From: Ignavibacteria bacterium
GTDB lineage: Bacteria; Bacteroidota; Ignavibacteria; Ignavibacteriales; Melioribacteraceae
Assembly: GCA_027347805.1 (NCBI GenBank)
Contig: DAIEQP010000306.1
Location: forward strand, 1 to 6,067
Length of the DNA stretch: 6,067 bases
Direction of reading: 5' to 3'
In this document: one piece after another, positions 1 to 5,796 of the stretch
How the letters are laid out: each line of letters starts with the position of its first letter
Numbering within the stretch: the first letter of the stretch is position 1
Position numbers and translations under genes: made by a program
The notes under the pieces: model-generated
Told to the model about the DNA's origin: nothing
Databases searched by the model: none
Seen by the model: only the letters and a program-made list of their open reading frames with translations

Positions 1-1312
1 TAGGCGTTTCAGTTCCATCTTTAGAGATTAACAAAGTATGATTTGAAAGCCCTACAATAACCCCTTCTTTTAAAACTTTTTGAACTGGATTTTCAACTTT
101 ACTTCTTGATAATTCATTGATGATGTTGAAAACCTCTTCGATTGATTTGCTGTTTGCATTTGTTTCTGTCCACCCGGTAAGTTCTTCGGCAATTTCATTC
201 ATTTGCTTAATATTGCCATTTGTATCGGTAGTGATTACTCCATCACCTATGCTGTAAAGGATTGTTCTAAATTCTTCGTGGTACTCCCGCAACTCTTTTT
301 CTTTAACAAATAATTCTTTGTAAATATTTCTTTGGCGGTAGTGATAGTACCAGATAAGTCCAACACTCAAAACTATAATGAGCAGAATTGTGAAAGAGAT
401 TATTACTATTTCTCTAAAATAAAGCCCGGCATAAATTTCACTCTCATCTACTTGAGCTATCATTATCCATGGAGTATCCGACACTGGACTTATGTAAGCT
501 AATACTTTAGTGCCGCGGTAACTTGTGCCTTCAAAAATGCCTTTGAAACCAAGAATGGCATTTATTGCCGGGAGTTCTTTTCTTGTTAATGGGAAGCGTA
601 ATTTCAGGGCAGTGTTTTTCTGATGTGTAAGCTCATTTAAATATTGGACGCTATCGCCATCTTTTCTTACAATAATTGTTTCTGATGTTTTGCTTGGTGT
701 GGGCCATTCATTTATTAATGGATATAAATATTTTTCAGGATTAATGCGCAAAATCAAAGTAGCAATTACAACATTATTCTTGTCGGTAATTGGTGCAATG
801 TAATCAAGATGAATTTCATTACGTGGTGGACAAATGTATAAATCTGTATTGAATATTTTTTTAGTGGTTACTACTTTTAAAATATATTTTTCTGTTGCTG
901 CGTCTAGCCGTTGATCGTTTGATTTTATCGAAAGAAGTAATTTCCCTTTGGCGTCGGTAATCATAACATCACTGTAAAGAGAGTCCGAATTTATCAGTTC
1001 TAATCTTTTCAATAATTCTAATTTGACAGAAAGATTTGATCTAGTTCCAAGCCAGTTTTTCAAACTATTAGCGAAGAAAGGACTTTGCGAAAACATTTTT
1101 GTATCTGATAAGATTTCTCTATTCCAATTGACTATTTGAGAAATTTTAAGTTCTGCAATTGCTTTTAATTCAACATGCTTTTGTGAACGAATGAATTGCG
1201 CCTCATATGAGAAGAAAATGTAAGATCCTACAATTAATATTAAACTTACTGTTGCTATTAGAAAAAATAATCTTGTTTTATATGTTGCTACTGGATTCTG
1301 TTCCTTTCTCAT
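1..1312 (-). CDS. Membrane-bound PAS sensor protein with large periplasmic Cache-type domain (C-terminus beyond window)
   Basis: This is an open frame of 437 codons from the ATG at 1312-1310, running off the left edge with no stop, so it is partial. A short basic N-terminus is followed by TM1 (about residues 15-36), a periplasmic region of about 260 residues (37-297), TM2 (about 298-322), a linker, and a PAS fold from about 340 (YSIGDGVITTD near 350-360, then an S-box-like LLISKDGTETP at the truncation). The periplasmic part contains LDYIAP (169-174), YPLI-EWPTPS ending near 207, VRKDGD (215-220) and FLNEL-like YLNEL plus KNTALKLRFPL. I recognise this motif set from the extracytoplasmic domain of many PAS-containing sensor kinases, which is a Cache-type ligand-binding fold. 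The output domain is not visible. A histidine kinase is most likely, but a cyclase or hybrid kinase is possible. The start has only a weak AAGG about 10 bases upstream. The ligand is unknown. Confidence 0.88.
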   Translation of the reverse strand, partial: MRKEQNPVATYKTRLFFLIATVSLILIVGSYIFFSYEAQFIRSQKHVELKAIAELKISQIVNWNREILSDTKMFSQSPFFANSLKNWLGTRSNLSVKLELLKRLELINSDSLYSDVMITDAKGKLLLSIKSNDQRLDAATEKYILKVVTTKKIFNTDLYICPPRNEIHLDYIAPITDKNNVVIATLILRINPEKYLYPLINEWPTPSKTSETIIVRKDGDSVQYLNELTHQKNTALKLRFPLTRKELPAINAILGFKGIFEGTSYRGTKVLAYISPVSDTPWIMIAQVDESEIYAGLYFREIVIISFTILLIIVLSVGLIWYYHYRQRNIYKELFVKEKELREYHEEFRTILYSIGDGVITTDTNGNIKQMNEIAEELTGWTETNANSKSIEEVFNIINELSRSKVENPVQKVLKEGVIVGLSNHTLLISKDGTETP

Positions 1313-1386
1313 TTATATCTGCCTTGGCTGAATTCAATATAATTTAGGAAGTGAGGTGAAGAAACGCCATCTATGCAGAGGCTAAA

Positions 1387-1405
1387 GTGATTCCGTTTGT
1401 GATTC
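1387..1405. repeat. Direct repeat GTGATTC x2, possible operator upstream of the sensor gene
   Basis: GTGATTC occurs at 1387-1393 and again at 1399-1405, a 12-bp centre-to-centre spacing. The pair lies in the 148-bp gap (1313-1460) between the winged-helix gene and the sensor gene, both on the minus strand. It could be a protein-binding site or chance in AT-rich DNA. I saw no strong intrinsic terminator or recognisable promoter in the rest of this gap, so whether the two genes are co-transcribed is open. Confidence 0.2.
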
Positions 1406-1460
1406 ACGCTAAGATATAGGCACTTTAACCCACTTCTTTTTAAGAGTAAATTAAAAAATT

Positions 1461-1778
1461 TTATCTGAGATAAAAAGAACCAATATTAGTTTCTGCATTT
1501 ATGAGGTAGAGCGCATCTTTCAACATTAAAATTGAATCGCACAGTTTTGGATTTGTAACCATGAAGAGTTCCGTATTGTTTTTTTTAATTTTCTTGACCA
1601 AGTTCATGTTGATTAGCTGGTTTAGATTATTCTCAATAGTTGTATGATCAAGATCCAACAGAATACCAATCTCTACAGATGTTAATTGTTTTTCATAAAG
1701 AGAACAGATAACATCTACCAAACCGATCTCTGTGAAAATACTGCTCAGAGTTTCATTTACATGTTTTTGATCATTCAT
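1461..1778 (-). CDS. ArsR-like winged helix-turn-helix protein (putative transcriptional regulator)
   Basis: The product has 105 residues, a typical size for a single-domain ArsR/MarR-like regulator. The order fits a winged helix: an N-terminal helix (about 10-29), a helix-turn-helix (TSVEIGILLDLDHTTIENNL, about 33-52, followed by NQLINMNLVKK), a charged beta-wing (KKIKKNNTELFMV, about 62-74), and a C-terminal helix (LCDSILMLKDALYLI) as in ArsR dimerisation helices. It has two cysteines, but not the ELCVCDL-type metal site of classical ArsR proteins, so a metal-sensing role is not supported. The ATG at 1778 was chosen because upstream in-frame sequence offers no better start. The Shine-Dalgarno site is poor, so expression may be low. 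It is divergent from the secreted-protein operon, so its binding site could lie in the shared 278-bp intergenic region. Target and effector are unknown. Confidence 0.7.
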   Translation of the reverse strand: MNDQKHVNETLSSIFTEIGLVDVICSLYEKQLTSVEIGILLDLDHTTIENNLNQLINMNLVKKIKKNNTELFMVTNPKLCDSILMLKDALYLINAETNIGSFYLR

Positions 1779-1863
1779 TCGGCACCATAAAAATTAAGTG
1801 AACGGGATTTCATTGTCTTTTACTAAAGGATGAGATGCATAAATAGGGAAAAGGATTTTTTAA

Positions 1864-1932
1864 ATGATTGTTCCGATAATCACATTATTAAAGATTCGAC
1901 CGGCGTGTCGAAGTAAGCGACCGTTTAGTTGA
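1864..1932 (+). CDS. Possible 22-codon leader peptide ORF
   Basis: An ATG at 1864 is preceded by AAAAGGA ending at 1855, an 8-base spacing and one of the better Shine-Dalgarno arrangements in this window. The reading frame ends at the TGA at 1930-1932. The predicted peptide starts hydrophobic (MIVPIITLLK) and ends basic (IRPACRSKRPFS). It covers the inverted repeat at 1895-1912 and lies upstream of the secreted-protein gene. It could be a leader peptide, a small membrane-active peptide, or chance. If transcription starts near 2020 as the sigma-54-like element suggests, this ORF would not be on that transcript. Confidence 0.2.
   Translation: MIVPIITLLKIRPACRSKRPFS
1895..1912. repeat. Perfect inverted repeat TTCGAC-N6-GTCGAA, candidate regulator-binding site
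   Basis: The arms TTCGAC (1895-1900) and GTCGAA (1907-1912) are exact reverse complements around a 6-base GC-rich spacer, and they stand out from AT-rich surroundings. There is no T-run after it, so it is not a convincing intrinsic terminator. Its centre is about 115 bp upstream of the start predicted from the -24/-12-like element at 1994-2009. That is the usual distance for an upstream activating sequence of NtrC-family regulators. The winged-helix protein encoded next door is the other candidate binder. Assignment to either is inference. Confidence 0.45.
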
Positions 1933-1993
1933 TAGAAGAATACAGTTTTACAATAATCTTTCGAATTATCCCAATAAGAGCATTAAAACAATA

Positions 1994-2009
1994 TGGCACA
2001 CTTTTTCAT
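1994..2009 (+). promoter_or_regulatory. Candidate sigma-54 (-24/-12) promoter for the secreted-protein gene
   Basis: An exact TGGCAC (1994-1999) is followed by five bases and TTCAT (2005-2009), against the consensus TGGCAC-N5-TTGCW. The -24 half is perfect, but the -12 GC is CA here, which is a real weakness because that dinucleotide is strongly conserved. The predicted transcription start is near 2020, leaving a 5' leader of about 37 bases before the ATG at 2057. The same segment forms an imperfect inverted repeat, ATATG (1991-1995) with CATAT (2007-2011), so it could instead be an operator. The downstream NtrC-like response regulator makes the sigma-54 reading attractive but not proven. Confidence 0.35.
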
Positions 2010-2056
2010 ATAAGAGTAAAGAAATCAATTAATACTCACAAACCAAAAAGGTAAAA

Positions 2057-2506
2057 ATGAAAAAAGTAGTTGCTCTTCTCGCAGTAGTTGCATTGTTTTT
2101 TGTTTATGCAAATACTTATGCTCAAACGCAGACTCCAACCAACCCAACACCGCCAACACAACATGGTAAAGGATTTGTTGATAAGAACGGCGATGGTTAC
2201 AACGATAATGCACCAGATCATGATGGTGATGGAATTCCTAATGGTGTTGATCCAGACTACAAGGGACCAAAACTTCAGAAAAATAAATTTGTTGATTTAA
2301 ATGGTGATGGAATTAATGACAATGCCGGAAAAGGCAAGCGTGGAGGTAAAGGTGGAAAAGGAATTCACACACCAGGAACAGGAATGGGTAATAAAGGCGC
2401 TGGAATGCAGAATGGAACCGGAACAGCAACTGGTACAGGTGACTGCACACAAACAGGCACCGGAACACAAACTGGAACAGGGCGTGGTTACAGAGGCGGA
2501 AAATAA
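2057..2506 (+). CDS. Small secreted protein with thrombospondin-type-3/EF-hand-like Asp loops and Gly/Thr repeat tail
   Basis: The product has 149 residues. A Sec signal peptide (MKK, hydrophobic core 4-18, NTYA then Q23 at the likely cleavage site) leads into a Thr/Pro/Gln spacer (24-36). Three Asp-rich loops follow: D42-KNGDGYND50, D54-HDGDGIPNGVDPD67 and D80-LNGDGINDN89. The D-x-N/D-G-D-G pattern is that of thrombospondin type 3, dockerin or EF-hand calcium loops, and the first and third loops share FVD-NGDG-ND, pointing to internal duplication. The rest is Gly/Lys-rich and basic (91-102), then Gly/Thr low complexity with TGTG hexapeptides and one Cys (C130). The mature protein is therefore acidic at one end and basic at the other. 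AAAAGG ends 5 bases before the ATG, supporting the start. The gene is followed by a terminator and then a barrel gene. It is probably periplasmic or extracellular; calcium binding is inferred, and I recognise no enzyme activity or named gene. Confidence 0.85.
   Translation: MKKVVALLAVVALFFVYANTYAQTQTPTNPTPPTQHGKGFVDKNGDGYNDNAPDHDGDGIPNGVDPDYKGPKLQKNKFVDLNGDGINDNAGKGKRGGKGGKGIHTPGTGMGNKGAGMQNGTGTATGTGDCTQTGTGTQTGTGRGYRGGK
2423..2482 (+). repeat. 18-bp in-frame tandem repeat encoding T-(A/Q)-T-G-T-G hexapeptides
   Basis: Three 18-bp units lie at 2423-2440, 2447-2464 and 2465-2482, with a 6-bp insert (GACTGC, encoding Asp-Cys) after the first. The last two units are adjacent and match at 14 of 18 positions. 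All are in frame with the secreted-protein gene and encode TATGTG, TQTGTG and TQTGTG. Differences sit largely at codon third positions, so the peptide is conserved better than the DNA. That suggests selection on the peptide rather than very recent slippage. Confidence 0.75.
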
Positions 2507-2516
2507 TATTAAACAT

Positions 2517-2541
2517 AGGGACTTTTCGGAGTCCCTTTTCT
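2517..2541 (+). terminator. Intrinsic terminator/attenuator between secreted-protein and barrel genes
   Basis: AGGGACT (2517-2523) pairs perfectly with AGTCCCT (2530-2536) around a TTTCGG loop, which can tighten to a UUCG tetraloop closed by a U-G pair. TTTTCT follows. It starts 11 bases after the stop of the secreted-protein gene and ends 16 bases before the ATG of the barrel gene. The T-run is short, so partial read-through is plausible. I see no room for a separate promoter between hairpin and barrel start, so the hairpin probably sets a high ratio of the first gene over the second. Confidence 0.8.
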
Positions 2542-2557
2542 ATAAAGAGGATAAATA

Positions 2558-3688
2558 ATGTTTCGTAAAATAAATTCATTAATTGTAATTGGTTTTTTAT
2601 TATTAACAACACAAGCATTTGCTCAGTTGTCTTATAGTTTTTCAACGGAACAAGAATACAACGACAATCCATTTAGATCTCAGCTGGCTACAAAAACATT
2701 AATCTCTTCTTTGGATTACAGCTTAGAGCATAATTCCGATTTACTGACAATTGGTTATAACGGAAGCTATTACAATTTTGAGGCGGTACCGGTAAGAAAT
2801 TTTTATTGGCATCAGCTATCCGCGTATAAAAGTTTTGAGAATTCTACAGTTGGAATACTTGCCGAACAGCGGCTTGGAAAAGATATTTACACTTACTTCA
2901 ACTACACAAATGTAACTGGCTATTACACACAGCAGTTTAGATGGGATGATTTTCATATTGTAGTATCACCGAATGCGAGTTTGTCAAAATATCCAAGCAT
3001 TTCAATATTAGATAACCTGAAGTTTTCTTTGAACGGAACTATTAACCGTGGATTTGAAACTGGAACAACAATTATTCTCGGTGGCGCTTTTACATATAAA
3101 AAATATTTGGATCCAACACAGAGCGGTACTTATTCATATCTAGATGAAGTCAACCAAATAGTATCTGAAACTTATATGGATAAAAATGTTTCATCAATTA
3201 CTCAAATGCTTTCGTTCCTACGTGTTGCACAATCGATCACCCCAACAACAGGATTAGCAGCACAGTTTACGAATAGAAGTATATTAAGTGGTTTTGGAAG
3301 TTTTGTAAAAGATCTTAATATGATTTATGGTGATGAATCGGAATTATTTGACGATCCGGTTAATTATGAAGGGAACAATTTATCAATAGAACTAACGCAG
3401 ATATTGTTTGACGATTTATCAATAAAAGGAAGCTTCTTTTTTAATAACAAATTTTATCCATCACAGGGCATTTATGATGAAGCATATAATTATAATACTG
3501 GAATAATGAGAAGTGATACACAGAAAATTTTAGATTTCTCGTTGAATAAAGATATACATTTGGGGAGTTCAGAAGATTTTAGTCTATCTGTTGGGCTAAA
3601 ATTTCAGTTGATTAAAAATCAATCTAACAGCTCTGTTTTCAACTACAATAGCAATTCAATAAACCTAAACGTAGGATTCAATTTTTAG
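2558..3688 (+). CDS. Predicted outer-membrane beta-barrel protein, family not recognised
   Basis: The product has 376 residues. It has a signal peptide (basic start, hydrophobic core about 8-18, AFA22 then Q23 at the likely cleavage site). The mature chain is made of alternating polar/hydrophobic stretches rich in Tyr, Phe, Asn and Ser, such as LLTIGYNGSYYNFEA, LKFSLNGTINRGF and FSLSVGLKFQLI, with no hydrophobic helix long enough for the inner membrane. It ends in LNVGFNF, with the terminal Phe typical of proteins inserted by the BAM machinery. The size would suit roughly 12-16 strands. The Shine-Dalgarno GAGG (2547-2550) lies 7 bases before the ATG. It follows the secreted-protein gene and its terminator, and no terminator is seen before the kinase gene downstream. 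It could be a pore, an anchor for the secreted protein, or a structural barrel. No catalytic or plug domain is visible, so transport specificity cannot be given. Confidence 0.8.
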   Translation: MFRKINSLIVIGFLLLTTQAFAQLSYSFSTEQEYNDNPFRSQLATKTLISSLDYSLEHNSDLLTIGYNGSYYNFEAVPVRNFYWHQLSAYKSFENSTVGILAEQRLGKDIYTYFNYTNVTGYYTQQFRWDDFHIVVSPNASLSKYPSISILDNLKFSLNGTINRGFETGTTIILGGAFTYKKYLDPTQSGTYSYLDEVNQIVSETYMDKNVSSITQMLSFLRVAQSITPTTGLAAQFTNRSILSGFGSFVKDLNMIYGDESELFDDPVNYEGNNLSIELTQILFDDLSIKGSFFFNNKFYPSQGIYDEAYNYNTGIMRSDTQKILDFSLNKDIHLGSSEDFSLSVGLKFQLIKNQSNSSVFNYNSNSINLNVGFNF

Positions 3689-3775
3689 TTATGAGTTTTG
3701 TGAATCTAAATGATAAAATTCGCTTCAAATAGAATAGTGAATTTGATTAATTTATTGGAGCGATTAGGTAATTAA

Positions 3776-5788
3776 ATGCGAATTCTGAAAAATATTTTGA
3801 TTCAACCCAAAAGTCTCATCCTCATTTTTACTGTTACTGCTCTCGTTACAGTGGCTTCCGCCTTTATCGAACTGAACCAAAGTAAAAGCGAGATGCTTGA
3901 ATTAATGGAAAAGCAGGGGCATTCCATACTTGAAACTGTTTTGGTTTCTTCGAACAATGCACTCTCTTCTTATAATAAGATTGAAAAAGAAATTAAGAAC
4001 AGACTTCTTAACAATGCACAAACAATAAGATTGTTTGATGAGAAAGGACTTCTCAGCAACTCATTACTTGAAAAATTTGCAAAGAGTAATAATATATACC
4101 GGATAAATATTTTTGATTCATCTGGGAAAAAGATTTTTTCGAGCCATAAGGATATTCATAAAATCAAAGATGAAAAAGAAAGTCCCTATAAATATATAGA
4201 GCCAATAGTAAAGGGTGAGGAAGACACTTTAATAATTGGAGTAAAGCCCGCAAGATTTTTAGATGAGCAGCGTTTTGCCGTTGCGCTCGCAACAAAAGAT
4301 CGTAAAGCCATAGTACTAAATGTAAATGCTGATGAGTTGTTAAAATTTAGAAAGGAAGTTGGTTTTGGAATTCTGTTAAAAAAGGTAACTGAAAATCCGC
4401 AAATTATTTACGCGGCATTACAAGATGAAAAAGGAATTATTGCTGGTTCTGGAAAAGTGGGAGAGTTGGAAAATATTCAATCATCCAATCTGATCCAGGA
4501 AAGTCTGAACGAAAACGAATACAAATGGAGAGTGCTGAAGTTACAAACTGTGGAAGTCTTCGAAGTTTTGCATCCATTTATTCATGACGGAAAAACAATC
4601 GGAATATTTCGTCTCGGTCTTTCGCTTGAACCACTAAACAAAATCAATGATAGGTTAACCAGGCGCATAATAATTATAACCGTTCTACTTTTTATGTTCG
4701 GTTTTGTAACGATAACTTTAGTATTTGTTCGGCAAAATTTCGGAATACTTTCCAAACGTTTTAATGCAATTGAATCCTATTCAAAAAGAATAGTTGATAA
4801 TGTAAGTGACGGAATAGTTGTAATGGATGCAGGGAAAAGAATTATAATGATAAATAAAGCCGCACAATCAATCTTGAATGTTTTGGAATTAGGAGTAAAG
4901 GGAACCGATTTCAAATCTATTTTCCCATTTGACGAATGTAATGATATTTGGAATTCTCCTCTCAAACTAGCAGAGATAGAATGCACATTAAACAAAGAAC
5001 AAAAAATGTTTCTTTTTTCATTAAGTGAATTTACTGATGAAAATAAACAAACAAATTATATCCTGGTTTTTCGTGACCTGACTGCTCAAAAACAGATAGA
5101 GAAGCAAGCTCAGCGTAACGAGAAAATGATTGCAATGGGAGAACTGGCTTCTTCTGTTGCTCATGAAATTAGGAATCCGCTAAATTCAATTGGTACTATT
5201 GCACAGCAAATTGGAAAAGATTTTGCTGTGAATGTAAATGAAGAAGAATTTAAGAACCTAACATCAATTGTATATAAAGAAGTACGCAGAATAAACGAAA
5301 CAATAGAAACATTTTTGAAATTTGCCAAAGAACAACCAATTAATGCCGAAGAATTTTCACTAAATAGTTTCTTTGGAGACTTGGTGAATCAGTATTCAGC
5401 GTTTTTGAACCAGAATAAGATTACTCTTAATGTTAATTGTGAATATAACGGAACAGTAATTCTAGATAAATCACAAATGAAACAAGTGTTTATCAACTTG
5501 ATTGAGAATTCAATAGACGCGCTAAAAGATGGTGGAATTATTTCGATACAGGCATTAGTTGAAAGCAACAATACCATCATAATCTTTTCTGATAATGGCG
5601 TTGGCATTGAGCCGGATAAGATTAATAAAATATTTGATTTGTATTTTACAACTAAAAAGAAAGGTAATGGAATAGGGATGAGTATTATTCATAAAATAAT
5701 TACAGAACATGGTGGTAGTATTTCTGTAGTTAGCAATTTGAATGAGGGAACTAGTTTTCATATAAAATTACCATTAAAATATTGCTGA
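3776..5788 (+). CDS. Sensor histidine kinase, NtrB/ZraS-like, with periplasmic Cache-like sensor and PAS domain
   Basis: The product has 670 residues and is complete. TM1 (about 13-31) and TM2 (298-318) enclose a periplasmic domain of about 265 residues. Its IYRINIFDSSGKKIF and IIYAALQDEKGIIAGSG segments look like the two halves of a double-Cache sensor. A PAS domain (about 335-440; NVSDGIVVMD at 342 on, FRDLT at 432-436) leads to the HisKA helix with phospho-acceptor His463 in SSVAHEIRNPLNSI. The ATPase domain shows the N box (IENSIDA, N578), G1 (DNGVGI, 606-611), F box (F624-TT) and G2 (GNGIGM, 630-635). All catalytic motifs are intact, so it should autophosphorylate and pass phosphate to the regulator encoded 8 bp downstream. 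The start at 3776 has a modest AGG about 8 bases upstream. The 87-bp gap after the barrel gene has no clear terminator, so co-transcription with the barrel is possible. The signal is presumably periplasmic, and its identity is unknown. Confidence 0.93.
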   Translation: MRILKNILIQPKSLILIFTVTALVTVASAFIELNQSKSEMLELMEKQGHSILETVLVSSNNALSSYNKIEKEIKNRLLNNAQTIRLFDEKGLLSNSLLEKFAKSNNIYRINIFDSSGKKIFSSHKDIHKIKDEKESPYKYIEPIVKGEEDTLIIGVKPARFLDEQRFAVALATKDRKAIVLNVNADELLKFRKEVGFGILLKKVTENPQIIYAALQDEKGIIAGSGKVGELENIQSSNLIQESLNENEYKWRVLKLQTVEVFEVLHPFIHDGKTIGIFRLGLSLEPLNKINDRLTRRIIIITVLLFMFGFVTITLVFVRQNFGILSKRFNAIESYSKRIVDNVSDGIVVMDAGKRIIMINKAAQSILNVLELGVKGTDFKSIFPFDECNDIWNSPLKLAEIECTLNKEQKMFLFSLSEFTDENKQTNYILVFRDLTAQKQIEKQAQRNEKMIAMGELASSVAHEIRNPLNSIGTIAQQIGKDFAVNVNEEEFKNLTSIVYKEVRRINETIETFLKFAKEQPINAEEFSLNSFFGDLVNQYSAFLNQNKITLNVNCEYNGTVILDKSQMKQVFINLIENSIDALKDGGIISIQALVESNNTIIIFSDNGVGIEPDKINKIFDLYFTTKKKGNGIGMSIIHKIITEHGGSISVVSNLNEGTSFHIKLPLKYC

Positions 5789-5796
5789 GACCATTT

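Noticed and set aside
1381..1394. Minus-strand GG-N10-GC match upstream of the left sensor gene, as a sigma-54 promoter
   Set aside because: Only the core dinucleotides and a few other positions match. A GG-N10-GC is expected about once per 256 positions, so this is within chance.
1779..2056. Riboswitch, tRNA, CRISPR or mobile-element ends in the large intergenic region
   Set aside because: I looked for conserved riboswitch cores, tRNA arms, regularly spaced repeats and terminal repeats. None is visible beyond the single inverted repeat and the promoter-like element already listed.
2025..2221. Minus-strand ORFs of 61-62 codons over the start of the secreted-protein gene
   Set aside because: They are antisense to a gene with a clear signal peptide, motifs and ribosome site. 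Their composition (Cys/Trp/His-rich) is typical of shadow frames and they have no ribosome site.
2088..2558. Plus-strand ORFs in other frames within the secreted-protein gene (2088-2300, 2301-2558)
   Set aside because: They are out-of-frame shadows rich in Met and Gln from GGTGATGG-type codons. The signal peptide and Asp loops are in the 2057 frame.
2313..2672. 119-codon minus-strand ORF across the secreted-protein tail, terminator and barrel start
   Set aside because: It owes its length to the repetitive Gly/Thr codons opposite and crosses a terminator hairpin. The product is Leu/Phe/Cys-rich with no domain pattern.
3716..3744. Inverted repeat AAATTC/GAATTT with a 17-base loop between barrel and kinase genes
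   Set aside because: The arms are short and AT-rich with a long loop and no T-run. It is not a terminator, and chance is likely in this composition.
4777..5761. Three minus-strand ORFs of 68-72 codons inside the kinase gene
   Set aside because: They lie antisense to PAS and ATPase domains with intact catalytic motifs and have no independent support.
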